60,000 nt of DNA from Nematostella vectensis (GCF_932526225.1 NC_064041.1:10462813-10522812); one strand, 5' to 3'. Numbered from the stretch's first letter, positions 1 to 11,945 are shown. Notes: generated by a model not told the origin, from the sequence alone. Numbers and translations are program-made.

Positions 1-1141
1 TGGTTGTCAGCTAATTGGGGAGGGAGGGATTAATAGGGGTATGTAAATCCGCCGTTCTGTTCATTTCGGGGCTGAATCCACAGATCTGCAAACCTATTCA
101 CCCCCCTAATTACTTGTGTCAGGGTTGAAATAGCTGTGCCGACCTGCTTAGTTTCCATTCCGTTAAAAATCAATACAAAACAATAAAAATCAATACTGTA
201 CTTTATCAAAGGGTAAAAATCTTTTATTTTTTTAAATTTCGGCCATTTTCTAACGGTTTTCAAATTCAATCGATAAAAATCAATCACCCATCATCGATTT
301 TTTTCGATTTATCGATTGCCAAATCGGTATCACTTTTTAAAGATTGACTAGACTGGGTTTTTACCTTTAAAAGTAATTGCCAATACCGAGCCAATACGGC
401 AATGTATTTAGCGGCACTCCTCCGACAATATAAGCAAACGAAATGATATATGTCTGGGGGGACTTTTCCCCCAAAAAAGTATATATGGCATGGTATAGAG
501 GTTTACTCATCATCCATGACAAAAATTCGACTATTCAGCTATTTTTTTTTCAAAACGATAAAGGTTGGTCAGCATGGACAATTTTGCCGGCTAGATGTTT
601 CGACTTACCTCTAATATGGATGGCGCTGATTTCGACCACATCATTAATATTTTAAACGCAGAAAGATGGTTTTTTCTTGTTAAAATAATATTTTTGCACC
701 GAAGATAATAGTAGCTTCAGGTTATTCGAAGTGATCCAGTGAGCATGCGCAGTGTTTGACCGCTGTGCGGATTGTATAGTTGTATAGACCCCGCTTTCTC
801 CCGGTTAAACATGGCAAAGGCAACCTGGTTAGAGCGCAATGAACTATGTTAACAAAGTGGCTATTATCTCATCCACTAAAAAGAGAAAAGAAATAAAATA
901 TACAAAGTAGAAGAATAACAGGGGTTATTTTCAGTCTTCTTGCGATCCCAGATTTGATAAACAAGGATAAGGGGGAAAAAAAAACACAAAAAACCTTGTT
1001 GTATGTGGAACTGAGTGACGTATTTGTGTAATAGTTATTTTTAGCACTCTGGCGGGAGATTCCGGGAATCACACTTCCGCTTTGGTGCTTGGTTCGCATA
1101 TGTTCACGTTAAATTAAGTTATCTTTCTTTCAAACGCGGGG
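1..1141. other. Upstream non-coding DNA
   Basis: No convincing gene is seen. Positions 170-320 are AT-rich with recurrent aaaaatcaat words and an ATCGAT-containing imperfect palindrome, probably decayed repeat. A GCATGCGCAG word (NRF1-like) lies near 744. The stretch must contain the promoter of the gene starting at 1142, but no TATA box can be assigned with confidence. Confidence 0.4.
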
Positions 1142-4100
1142 ATGGCATTAGATCTGAGTGCTTTCTGCAGATTCCGAGAAGCGGGAAGTCTTTATTCCCT
1201 CGGGAGCGGATGGATCATAAAGTCAAAAGCACTTTCACAGAAATTTGGTAACAGTACCGTGTTTTATCTAGTGACCACAAGCGATGTTTTAACACCGCGT
1301 CTAGTCCTTAACGCTCTAAAGAAAACCTCAGAAACCTCCGTTTATACCATATTGGTTGATATTGGCTCAACCGAGGCTAAACATGGAGTCAAGACCACCA
1401 AGGACTTGCGTGAAATAATTGATTTTGTGCCATCAGTTGAAGCCGGCGAAAATTTGTTGCAGGACTATGTGCGAGAAATTTCAGGATTGTTGCTTATAAG
1501 TTTGGAAAAGTACCAGCGGCATGGTTACTTTAGCAAGTCATGCATACTGTGCGATAGGCCGGTGAATTTCTCGAGTGCTTTAGAGGTGAAGAATGATTTC
1601 AGCTCCGATGGCTCTTCGTTATGTTGTTATGTACTTCAAGAAGCGAAACCCGCCAAGACATCATCATCTTCAGACATCGATAAGGCGAGTGAAGACGAAG
1701 GCTACGTTCCTTTTGCAAACAAAAGGTAAAGTTTTTGACTTGGTCTCTAAGATTTTTTACGTCCTAGTAGGAATCGACCTGCAGTAAGTTACATGTGTTC
1801 TCACGTAAACTCTTCTTAATCTTTGATTTATTGGGGGATAAAAGAAGCCTGTTTTCTGAAGTGGTGGTGTGTTTGTGTTTTGGTGAGGGCGGGGCAGGGA
1901 AAGGGGGGGAGGGGTGGTTGTTTAAGGGATAAGTTCCTCTGAGTGTGGGGAAATAAGTACATGTTGGGTTTGGAGTACCATTCCCTTGCTCCATTTTTTA
2001 TCAATGCATTTGGTGGCAGGGGAAGGGGGGGGGGGGGGTGGGCGGTTGTTTGAGGGATAAGTTTCTCTGAGTGTGGGGAAATAAGTACATGTTGGGTTTG
2101 GAGTACCATTCCCTTGCACCATTTTTTATCAATGCATTTATTTTGCATTTACACTTCCTAGTAAATGCTGTTGTACAAACAAGCAATACACACAGTACTA
2201 TACACAAGCAATACTCCCCTTCTAATATTTTTCAGAAAAGTTGCACAAAAATAACCATCCATTCCTCACAAAAGCCTCCCATCCGTGTGTGAGCGACTCG
2301 TACTGCTCGTACCTGTCAACTCTTGCATTAGGCGGGAGTCTCAAGATTTTGGACCCATTCCCCCACTCTCCTGGGTTGAGCAGCAGATCTCTCACTTTTT
2401 TGCAATTTTTATCGCTTCCAAAAAATAATTCTATAGAGAATCATCATTTTGCCTATTTTCTATTAAAATAATTAAAATAATAATTCCCTTGCGTAGCGCA
2501 ATTTATCTAACGCCCACTTAAGATCTATAAAATGGATTTCTGTTCTAGAGCTTTCTGTACGGCAAATGCATGCACCCCTTTACCCCCAAAAATGAATATA
2601 CCCTACCCCTCTCCCCCAAAAAATGAATCCCCTCTCCCCAAAAAATGAATATACCCTACCTCTCTCCCCCAAAAATGAATATACCCTACCCCTTCCCCCA
2701 AAAAAACTCTGAAGCCTTAAAATTTTGTGGGGTTTAAGGTGTGGTGACTATATGCTTTGCAGTGGCGTAGCCAGGATTTTTGATAGGAGGGGAGCTAAAA
2801 GGCCCTTTCAAGGCATTTTCTCCTGAATTTTATATAATGTCTCATACATTTACTGTATTTTTGGACACTAGAAGGGGGCCAGGGCCCCTAGAGGCCAACC
2901 CCTGGCTTCACCCTGCTTTGGGTAAGTTTAGTCTCTGCTGATTAACACCCTGGTTAATATTGGTTGTGGGTGCAAATGCAAAAACTCCTTGCTAGGAACT
3001 AAAAGGTTGTTTTCTATGTTAGGCTATCACTTCTGCTAGAACAAAATAAAGAAAGTGCTGCCTTCCTGCCCTGTGTAGTTGTTGATGGTGATCAAACATA
3101 CACTTCTGAAAAAGATGTACCTGTCAATATCAATCTGCTTGGTGCCATTGTAACTGACAAGAAAGGCAAACTGGTTGGATCTCTGCGTTGTCATCAAAAA
3201 GAGCTACAGTTTCAGCCATCTGGTAGAGTATTTATACTGTAATGCAAATTGTTTATCTGGATTTGAACATAGATATTTTTCTGGGTTAAGTGATGATACT
3301 CTTGTACTAATGGTGATGTATTGATAAAGCACAGGGTGGCATGGAACAAGACTACCTTGCATTGTGTTACTCAATTTTCTTTGTTTGGGTAGACCTTCCA
3401 GAAAAGTTTGAGGGCACCCTTCAGGGAAAAGGCACATTTGCCTTACTTATCCTATTTGATTTCTTTTTTCAAAGTCATCATAAAGAAAAAGTATTCCTCT
3501 GCCTCAATGGTGCAAGAAAATGGTACAGCAAGCTCAACATGTGGTGACCTATTGGTCAGTGGATACTCCACATCAGCTCAACAAGATGACATTCATAATG
3601 AATTTCCCCCAAATCCAGCAACTAATGATGAAGAAGGCATGCAACATAGAAATACAAAGCCAGCTCACAGCTCCAGAAAGCAAAATGAGCAACTGCAAAT
3701 TGCAGGGCCACTTATGACCAAAAAAACAGGAAGTGAAGGTGGTGCAACAACAAGTGGTGGTGGTGTTACAGAAAGTAGAGGTGGTGCTAAAGAAAATGGA
3801 GATTGTGCTACAGGAAATGGAGATGGTGTTACAGGAAGTGGAGGTGGTGCTACAAGAAATGGGGATGGTGTTACAGGAAGTGGAGGTGGTGCTACAAGAA
3901 ATGGGGATGGTTTTACAGGAAGTGGAGGTGGTGCAACTGCAATGCGAGGGGATGTAACAGGAAGTGAAAGAAATGTAAGGAAAATTGAAGGTGGTGGAAC
4001 AGGAAGTGAGGATGTAACAGGAAGTGAGGAGGATATAGCAGAAAGTGGAGGTTCTGTAATAGGAAATAAACATGACATTACAGGTAGTGGAGATTTAGGA

Positions 4101-7100
4101 GGTGTAGGGGGTGCAACAGGAAGTATAGGGAATAAAGAAGGAATTGGAGATATTGCAACAGGAAATGGAGTTGGTGTTACAGGAAGTGGAGGTGTTGCAA
4201 CAGAAAGTGGAGGTGGTGCTATAGGAAATGGAGATGGTGCAACAGGAAGTCGAGAGGATGTAACAAGAAGTGAGAGGGATGTAACAAAAATTGAAGGTGG
4301 TGGAACAGGAACTGAGGATGTAACAGGAAGTAAAAGGGATGTTATAGGAAGTGAGGGGGATATTGCAGGTAGTGAAGATGGTGCAACAGGAAATGAGGAA
4401 TGTAGTACAGGAAGTGAGTCTGAGACAACAGAAAGTGGAGATGATACCAGGGGTGTCCCAAGAAGTGGAAGTGAAGCAATAACAAATAAACATGACTCTG
4501 GGTTTGGCAGCTCATTTGGAGCTAGGTCCCATCTTTTACCATCTGGTCTAAACAGCAATGACCCGGGAGCCAGGCCAAAATGGAAAGGAAATGAAATCAA
4601 AGGAAATGATGAGACAAAGAGTACATATTTATCCTTGCCAGACCTGGTAGATACAGCCCCTCATCAACCAGACCCACTCCTGTCTGAAATCTACCCACAA
4701 CCAATCTTGCCCCTGGTCGAAACAGCTGGATCTTCAAGAAGAAAGATAAGAAGCGGTGAGGTATATCTAGTCTGATTCTAGAAAATATTCACACCCCTTC
4801 CCCCCATAGGATAAAAAACGTCCTTCCTCGATACACTTTGGGCTTCTTTTAAAGGGTAGAGATTCCTGTGGTGATTAGCGGTGATTTAGGATATAGAATT
4901 AATATGGTTTGGTGTGTAATGGTATATTCATGTTTTGCTTTGCTGAACAAAAAACAAACTAAAAATGTTATTTTAGCCTTTAGGAACACAAACTGTTTAA
5001 AGTTTCTTTTTGCGGAGAATGCCCACTTGCCAAAATCGATTTTAACCCTTAAGGAGGGCACTTTGGGCGTGGTCAACAAAAATTCTTACCTCTAAGATGA
5101 CAAATTGAGTGTGGTCGAAGAAATTTTTAACCTTAAGAGATGGCAGAATCGGAAAAAATCCTAAAACGCCCCCTCGGGAATAGCAGTTGGCCGAATTTTA
5201 TACCCTAAGAGATGGCAAAACCGGAAAAATCCTTCAACACGCCCTAAGGGATGGCAGTTGGTCGAAATTTTATACCCTAAAAGATGTAACGATCAACCTC
5301 GTCTACTTTTCTGGAGAGTCCCCCCCCCCTTCCCCGTGGTCACATAGCTCCATGGGTGCAGCCAACAGGATTATGTATAGACACGCCTAGGCGACGATTA
5401 GTTATATTAGTTATATTAGGTTGTATAGTAGAGTGGTTTTCAAAATCCCGTGCAACAAAATGTCAAGCCAGAGCAAAAGAGAAAAAAGACATTACAGTGC
5501 ATTAGCACTAAATAAACTAAAAAGTATTTCACGGGTTTTTGAAAACCACTTTACTTTGACCTACATTTATAAAGTAGGTTGAAGTACAATGTACAATATC
5601 TGTATCACAAAGGATGAAGTATGCTGAAAACGAGAATTTGCTTTATTCAGGAGACGACATTCAAACCCTGTGGGCAGAATCACCATCACATACTTTTGAC
5701 AAAGATCTGTCTCACTTGCTGGATACCGAATACCACTATGGTATTGAAAGTGGCCTTCAGCTAGCCAAACTCTTGGGAATAGACGGAGAGCAGCGTGAGA
5801 CGTTCACACGAGCATCAATAAGCAGTCGCTCGGAGAAGCTATTTGAGATATTGGCCACAATCCAGCCAGATCTGAAGGTCAAAGATCTATCAAAAGCCCT
5901 CGAAGATATTAAAAACATTGCTGCATTTAATGTACTTGAACATGCAAAATCAGGTGAGGTGGGATACCTTATTCATATTTTATTTTATTTTTTATTTTAT
6001 TAGTTTTACCTGTAATGTAGGGTTGCCACAATAGCGCTAAGCCAATTACAGTGGTCTGCTACAGTAGGTATGCTATTCAAAGCAGCCTGCTGATTGGTCC
6101 AATTGGTGCACTTTCATGGGTCGTGTGATGACGAGCATAGACATGCCCGAGATATTCGGTGTCGTGCTCCACAGATCTGCTCTCGAATTCTGCTAAACAG
6201 TTTCCAAGCACTTTGGAGGCAAACAAAGAAGATTTATTTCTTAAATAGAATAACTACGATTTAAAGCCGCATTGTCACCAGTTTACTCCCGGTCGATTAC
6301 GTAACAATCTCCTTTTTAACGGAAAACGCGAAAAATATTTCAAAATATTGAAAGCAGTGTGTCTTTTGGAAGTTTCTTTGAGGTTGTGATTGATAATTTA
6401 GAGCGAATGGCCTGTTAAATATCTTGGTCTAATAGATTCTTTTGTCTTTTAACGGTTGAGGTTTCCGTCGCACCTCCGGAAGTAAACAGGTGACAATGCG
6501 GCTTTAACTATTAACCCATTGACTCCTGACTATTTTTTAGTTGAATTTGCAAAAAACAGACTGAAAACAGATACCTCCCCCTATTTTGAGTTTTATACAG
6601 CCCGTCAAAGTCAAACACCGCTGCACCTAGTCAGCGGTATCTTAGACTTCATCCCCTCTTCTTATAAAAGTGGGAACGCTGAGTGGCCGACAGTAAAAAA
6701 GACTTTGAAAGCAGCTATCATCCTAAGAGTTATGTCTTTTTTTAGGCCAAGCATCCACCCCCTTCCCCCCAAACACTTTTAAGCCAACTCTATCGCAAAT
6801 TTATAAGCAAGACACCTTAAATTCTGAAGAGAATAATAATAAAAAATGCCGTATTTGCTTCAAACATCCTCACTTAACACCCAATGGAAGCCTTTTCTAA
6901 TAAACAACAACAAAAATGTATATACAAGCTATTTAAAAATATGTTCTGCTATCAAAATATACCATAGGAATCGTCAAATTTCGAATGAATATTGGAAAAT
7001 GTGAATAACTTTATGAGATCAGATTGCTTGTTATCCTGATTCCTGCAAATAATTATACCTATAAGCAGTGATTGCCATTCGCTATTTGCACAGGCTCAAA

Positions 7101-10100
7101 TTGAATGCATGCTGGCTCCGGAGCCTAAATCTAGATATTATTTGAATGTTTTATTACAGCTAAGCCTAAAGATGGTGGAAGCCAAATTACAGACGAGACA
7201 GAGATGGCGGATCTACTAGACTCTCATGGCAAAGTGATCGGTCAGTTGAGTCTGGAACTTGACAAAGGTCCCCAAAACTGGAAGAATCTCTCTTCTCAGC
7301 TTGGAGTTCCTAGATCCTACACAAAGCAACTATCTCGCCCAGATAGTTATAAAAGTCCAACCAGAGAAATGATAGAACATTTCATTCCAGTGCGTAAGCC
7401 TTCACTGACTGTTGAATCGCTTGTTAAACTTTTTAACGAAAAGAATGCACCGACAGCCCTCGTAGACAAGCTGAAAAATCTAAAGCGTAAGTTGAGTTGT
7501 TCTGACTGCTGACCACCCTACCCCTTACTCACGTTGACCGCGGTACCCTGGGTCCCAAAGATGCCTTTGCATCCTCCGCATTTCTAGCCTAGTCCCCAGG
7601 TTACTCTCGGTCAGCTCAACTAATTCGGATTGGAATAGCAGATGTTCTTGAAACTGGCGCTCGAAAGGGAGAAGCGGGAAATCAAAAGATGAAGTAAAAC
7701 AATTTTGCCGCGCAGCCGAGGGACACCTAGGGACAAGAGCTTTAGAGTTTAGAAGTTGCAACAACAACAAAAAAACACAAAACTGCCCTTATGCCAAGGA
7801 ACTCCTTGAAAACAATGATCTCCCTTTGTTTTACTGTTTTCAACGTTGATATTTTCAATTGGTGGATTTCAGGAAATACAAACCCCATTTTCAGGGGGTT
7901 AAAATTCTTAGAGGTGGGAATGGAGAAATTCGGAATTCCGGAAGAAGAAATAACGTTCTTTTCTGGAATCACACATTTAGATTAAAAGTTAAAAATTACT
8001 TTTATCTATTTTCGGGCGCTCTGTTTGGTCAAGGGTCCATGTCAACATGCGCGCGCTCTCCCCCAAAACTAGATTGTAACGTGAGAAGACATTTTTATTG
8101 TTGTATAAAACAAATATATCTCATTTTTATGGTTGAGGGTTTAAAAGTTGCACCAAAAAAATACACAAAACTGCCCTTGCCAAGGAACTCCTTGAAAACA
8201 ATGATTTCCCTTTGTTTTACTGTTTTCACCGTTAAGATATTTTCATTTGTGGATTTCAGAAAATACAAACCCCCCATTTTCAGGTGGTGGAAACACTTAG
8301 AGGTGGGGATGGTGAAATTCGGAATTCCTGGAGAAGAAATACACATTTAAATTAAAAGTTATAACTTACTTTTATCTATTTTCGGGCATGCGCGCGCGCT
8401 CCCCCAAAACTAGATTGTAACGTAAGAAGACATTTTTATTGTTGTATAAAACAAATATATCATTTTTTGTGCGTCTGTCCTCTAATAGAAGCACAGATGC
8501 ACAGACTCGACTGCGTCTCGTTGCGTACTTTTTTGTTCATGACACGCTGTGACGTCATCTTTTCATCTATTAGAGGACAGACGCACAGATCTATTTGTTA
8601 ATTATCCTATTTTCTATATTTAGAAGATCTACCGATAAAGCACCTGCCAAATAAGGAAGTGATGGATGATCTGGAGGATTATCTGGACGCAGGAGAATGG
8701 AGAACAGTTGCCGAAAATCTTGGACTGTGCGACGATGACATCTCTTGCATCAAGCCAATCCCATCCCGTGAGATAGGAGTGACGGAGGCAATGTTTGTTT
8801 GGCTGAGATCAGCCAAGCCAAAAACCTTCACGGTGGCCCAGTTAGTTATTCAGCTGGCGAAAATGAAGCGAAGAGATTGTCTTGATCTCATTGCCTCTCA
8901 GATGGAAGGTAAAGTATGTTGATAACAATTTTGATACTATTATCACTATCATCATTATCATTTTTATGTAACATTTTTATTCCACATTTCCAAATGACTC
9001 ATTATTGTTGTTATCAGATATTATCAGGCCCTGATATTATCAAATCATCATCATCATCATCATCATTACCGTTTTATTGTTATTCAACATTGTTATTCTA
9101 TAAATTTTAGACCACTTCGAATGATAACATATAATGAATTACTATTATAAAATAACACAAGTGTATCTCGCGCGCTGATTGGTCGAGAGCTTCAAATGAC
9201 CGTGTCTGTAAAAAACAGTACCAACACGCTTTTGACAGCAAGTAACACAACGCAACACTCACTCGACCGACTTTTATCTGTTATATACTTTTATTATGCT
9301 TTTATTCTCCCACCTCCCCTGCGTGTTTGTAAAAACCTAGACAGACAAAGGGCCCCCGATGGTCTTTTGCGAGCACTTGCGAGCACCCCGTTTTTTATGC
9401 GAGACCGAGCATTTTTAGGCGAAAAAAATTGCGCGAGCATCCGAGCACGGCGGAAAATAATTCGGGGGATCATTCGGGGGCCAAAGACAAGGGATATGCC
9501 TTTTTTTGCTTAATTGTTGTTAAAGTATTATCACTATGATGGTTATTATTATATCATACGGTTATTAGGGTTCAGACTCGATCCAATTCAACTTTATTAC
9601 CCCCAACTGTGAGTTTCCATTGTCAGGGGGGTATCTAGGGACAATTTTATTAAATCAGGAAGAATTTTTTAAATCCCGCAACAAGAAAAAAAAAATTAAA
9701 TCCTTTCGTTTTCAAGATTATATGCCGATTCAGTGTATCGCGAAGCCGCGTTATGAAAACACAATTTGTTCTGGGCTTTTCTGTTTCATCTAGTAAATAA
9801 AACCATGCTGAGCCTTGTGCACTTGCCTGGCTTCCCTCCAGACAAAACCCGACAGTGTCGCGACAGAAAGCCAGGCAACTGCACAAGGCGAAACAGGGCA
9901 ATTATCTGATTCGCTCAGAATAATGTAACTAATCGTTGTTTTGAAAATTCGGCTTCGCGATCGCGATACATCAGTATGTCAGTAGTTTTCTTCCCGGTTT
10001 GCAGGCGGCACGTTTGTCTCGTAAAATAGATCATTTCTTTTCGAGAAAGAATGGGGGCGTTTCGTCGCCGACGGAGCTTTTGCCTGAACAATCTTATAAT

Positions 10101-11837
10101 GTAGAGAAATATTCTAGTACCGATAACAAGTATCTGCCTTCGTATATACAAAGCCTAAATTAAATATGATTTTTACGAAGAGATGACGTTCGGCAGAACT
10201 ATTTACAGAAGGAATGGCAATATAGCCATAATTTCAAGTTCCTAGCAACATCTAGAAGATGAAAGAAAATTCAACCCATCCTGGATTTCCTCTTATAAAT
10301 GGCTGGGGTATTCTGTTAGCAAAGATTCAGTTTCCTGTGCCTTCTGCGTGCTGTTTTGTGTGGAAGTGAGCAATCAAGTTGGAACTTTGGCCTAAAACTC
10401 TAGGGTCTATCGGACTGAGGAAATATCGGAAGAATTCTCAAGATTCATAATCAACCTCGGTCTCAAAACTTAGTAGTTTAAAAGATATCTACAGCCGGTT
10501 GTCGACTCAAGTAGAAGAGACCATCGAAAGGAATAGTCATATTCTAAAGAAAATCATCGAAACCATTTTGTTGTTAGGGCAACAAAACCTCCCACTTAAA
10601 GGGCGCACTGAAGAAAGGAGCAATTTCATGGCCTTGCTACACTTTCGCGCCAAGACTGAACTATTCTTGAGAGTCACTTGAAAGGCCCAAATAACAGCTT
10701 GTTAAAGTATACTTCGCCAGGGATACTAGTAGATATTTGCAACAACGCCCCCTTTTTTGCATTTCTCGCTGATGAGGCCACCAACAGCTCTACAATACAA
10801 TAGAGGAGATCCTTATTTGTGTTCGCTTTTTGCAGCGAAATGGAGACAATTCAGTAAAGGTACGTGAAGAGTTTCTCGGTTTTGTTCCTGCAGAACTTAC
10901 AACCGGACAGGCCGTAGCTGATAAATTCTTGGCCACTCTTGAAATAGGAATCAAAACCTCCATGTGCGTGCTAGGCTGACGGAGCCGCCAACATGCCGAG
11001 AGCAGGATGCAGGCAACGTCTGCCACAGGCAGAGTAGGTTCATTGTAAAGCACACTCTGAGCTTGGCCATGCTTGTAGGAGTCCCTTGTCCGAAATATGC
11101 TGAACACAGTGCAGCAGATTGCATATGCTTTTGATTTTTCGCGCTTGTTGGCGTTCGAAGAATGCCTAGGTGATAACGAGGCGGTCAGAGAAGAAATGAA
11201 GAGAAAAACGAAGCTGCGCACTTTCGGGTCTTGCTCTGCTCCACTGTTACAGGGACAGGGAAATAAACACTGACTGTCAAGGAGTTCCCTCAAGAAACCC
11301 CGCCGATTGGCATTTGAATAAGTTGACACATAACTAGAAGCGTTATATATCATAAGATTGTGTATGAAAAAGCAGTGTTATATCGATAAATCACGACCTA
11401 CTTGTAATGTACTAAATTCGATTTTATCAGTAAAGTTTTTGAAACTTCAATAGTCACTCACGGAAAACAACACTTATTCGTTTTTGTGATGTTTTTTCAA
11501 GGTAAAATGAGGTAGTGATGATCACTTTATATCTAGGGTATATCGTGACAAAAGTTTAATAAACCGACAATTGTTCCGTATTTTCGTTTAATGTAGAGTA
11601 TAGTCTCTTCCCTACGAACCCCCCCCCCTCCCCCTATATTTTAAGTAGCCGGCTTAACTAAGAAAATCTGTCTATATACGCCCCTGATTGTTATTTTAGT
11701 AAAGAGGCCCTAATAATTATCTTAGACAAAGGGTTGTCACTAAATCTTCAAACATTGTTTTATTCCGTTTTATTCCAGATGGTGAGGTGAAAAATATTCT
11801 AAAAAAAGCTGGGCTAGAAGTTGAGGGCCTGGAATGA
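1142..11837 (+). CDS. Pseudoprotease-like / Gly-repeat / triple Death-domain protein, 7 exons, 1024 aa
   Basis: Exons: 1142-1725, 3023-3222, 3475-4760, 5620-5953, 7160-7486, 8624-8908, 11779-11837. Together they make 3075 nt, 1024 codons plus TGA, with matching phase at all six introns. Residues 1-260 resemble a trypsin-like double barrel (GSGWII near residue 22, then VTTSDV where trypsins have VTAAHC, and LGAIVTDKKGKLVG after the position of the GDSGG loop). The histidine and serine appear lost, so a non-catalytic role is inferred. Residues about 300-660 are Gly/Thr/Ser/Asp/Glu repeats. Exons 4, 5 and 6 each encode one Death-like domain; exon 6 (LDAGEWRTVAENLGLCDDDI) is the clearest. Exon 7 adds 19 residues. 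Such domains usually assemble apoptosis or innate-immune complexes in the cytoplasm; no signal peptide or membrane segment is seen. The exon 3 donor is ambiguous: GTGAGG at 4756 is stronger, but only GTATAT at 4761 keeps phase with an acceptor at 5619. The ends of exons 3 and 4 are therefore the weakest part of the model. Confidence 0.72.
1914..2144. repeat. Tandem duplication (128-bp period) in intron 1, inverted copy of exon 3 sequence
   Basis: Two copies of an about 100-bp segment (from 1914 and from 2041) are separated by G-rich linkers. Read on the minus strand, the core matches exon 3 of the same gene around 3508-3545 at about 30 of 36 bases. Confidence 0.75.
2575..2705. repeat. Short C/A-rich tandem repeats
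   Basis: Three to four imperfect units of about 30 bp, built around CCCCCAAAAATGAATATACC and separated by C-rich runs, lie inside intron 1. Confidence 0.7.
2760..2915. mobile_element. Non-autonomous DNA transposon, CAGTGGCGTAGCC ends
   Basis: The left end reads CAGTGGCGTAGCCAGG and the right end is its imperfect reverse complement (CCTGGCTTCACCCTG). CTTTG flanks both sides (2755-2759 and 2916-2920) and could be a target duplication. A related copy is at 34735-34865. Ends of this kind are common in hAT-like elements, but the 5-bp duplication is short for hAT, so the superfamily is left open. Confidence 0.6.
3730..4470 (+). repeat. Coding minisatellite (Gly/Thr/Ser/Asp repeats) in exon 3
   Basis: Imperfect 12-, 24- and 36-nt units encode variants of TGSGGGAT and RNGDGV. 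The array is in the correct frame of the Death-domain gene and opens long shadow frames on both strands, including 3665-4600 on the minus strand. Array length is likely to vary between alleles. Confidence 0.75.
5134..5290. repeat. Diverged direct repeats in intron 3
   Basis: Three decayed units contain CCTTAAGAGATGGCA or CCTAAGAGATGGCA, followed by cggaaaaatcc and then gttgg(c/t)cgaa. No gene is seen here. Confidence 0.6.
5428..5554. mobile_element. Small MITE (127 bp)
   Basis: Inverted ends of about 25 bp occupy 5428-5452 and 5530-5554 (core GTGGTTTTCAAAA). They differ at two positions. No clear target duplication was found. Confidence 0.6.
6261..6507. mobile_element. piggyBac-type MITE with TTAA flanks
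   Basis: TTAA at 6261-6264 and 6504-6507 flanks inverted ends AGCCGCATTGTCACC, which continue through GTTTACT with few mismatches. TTAA duplication is the signature of the piggyBac superfamily. It lies in intron 4 of the Death-domain gene. Confidence 0.75.
6511..6780. mobile_element. Fragment of a dispersed piggyBac-like repeat
   Basis: It begins TTAACCCATTGACTCCTG and resembles the left end of the complete element at 56820 (TTAACCCTTTCACTCCTGGG). It also shares GCACCTAGTCAGCGGTAT with the copy near 28190. The right end is not recognisable. Confidence 0.55.
6980..7115. repeat. Fragment related to the repeat at 22255-22505
   Basis: The stretch GAATAACTTTATGAGATCAG, then AATTATACCTATAAGC-GTGATTG, then CATTCGCTATTTGCAC aligns with the inner part and right end of the element at 22255-22505. 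Confidence 0.55.
7745..8465. repeat. Tandem duplication, about 395-bp period, intron 5
   Basis: Copy 1 (7745-8134) and copy 2 (8137-8465) share GCCAAGGAACTCCTTGAAAA, AGGTGGGAATGGAGAAATTC-like and CATTTTTATTGTTGTATAAA segments with small indels. Neither copy has a credible coding frame. Confidence 0.8.
8468..8587. mobile_element. 120-bp MITE with perfect 22-bp inverted ends
   Basis: The outer 22 bases (8468-8489 and 8566-8587) are perfect reverse complements, with the core GCGTCTGTCCTCTAATAG. The element ends 37 bp before the acceptor of exon 6. A target duplication is not obvious. Confidence 0.75.
9812..9889. repeat. Inverted repeat / hairpin, 22-bp arms
   Basis: The arms at 9812-9833 and 9868-9889 (CTTGTGCA and TTGCCTGGCTT cores) pair with one mismatch around a 34-nt loop. 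It is probably a small palindromic transposon relic in intron 6. Confidence 0.6.
10499..11260 (+). pseudogene. Decayed hAT/ZMYM1-like (DUF4371-type) transposase
   Basis: Broken frames on the + strand give fragments typical of this family in the right order: ETILLLGQQNLPLKG, FMALLHFRAKTELFL, a FLADEATNS stretch, EFLGFVP-like and ADKFLATLEIG segments, then EEMKRKTKLRTF near the end. Several stops and frameshifts interrupt it, so it is non-functional. It lies inside the last intron of the Death-domain gene. The minus-strand open frame 10790-11353 is a shadow. Confidence 0.65.
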
Positions 11838-11945
11838 AAAATGAACCAGATTATCATACAACTCATTCGTCCATACAGTCTCTAGCTCCCACAGTAAGCC
11901 TGGGCTACCTCTGTTAAGATCCAGAAAAAGTCAGACCCTGGAAAG

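Noticed and set aside
3665-4600. 311-aa Pro/Leu/Ser-rich open frame on the minus strand
   Set aside because: It is the shadow of the in-frame repeat exon on the + strand; repeat periodicity keeps the antisense open.
7745-8465. Possible CRISPR-like or regulatory direct repeat
   Set aside because: Only two copies of about 395 bp; an ordinary tandem duplication in a eukaryotic intron.
10790-11353. 187-aa minus-strand frame
   Set aside because: It is antisense to the decayed hAT-like transposase, whose family words are on the + strand.
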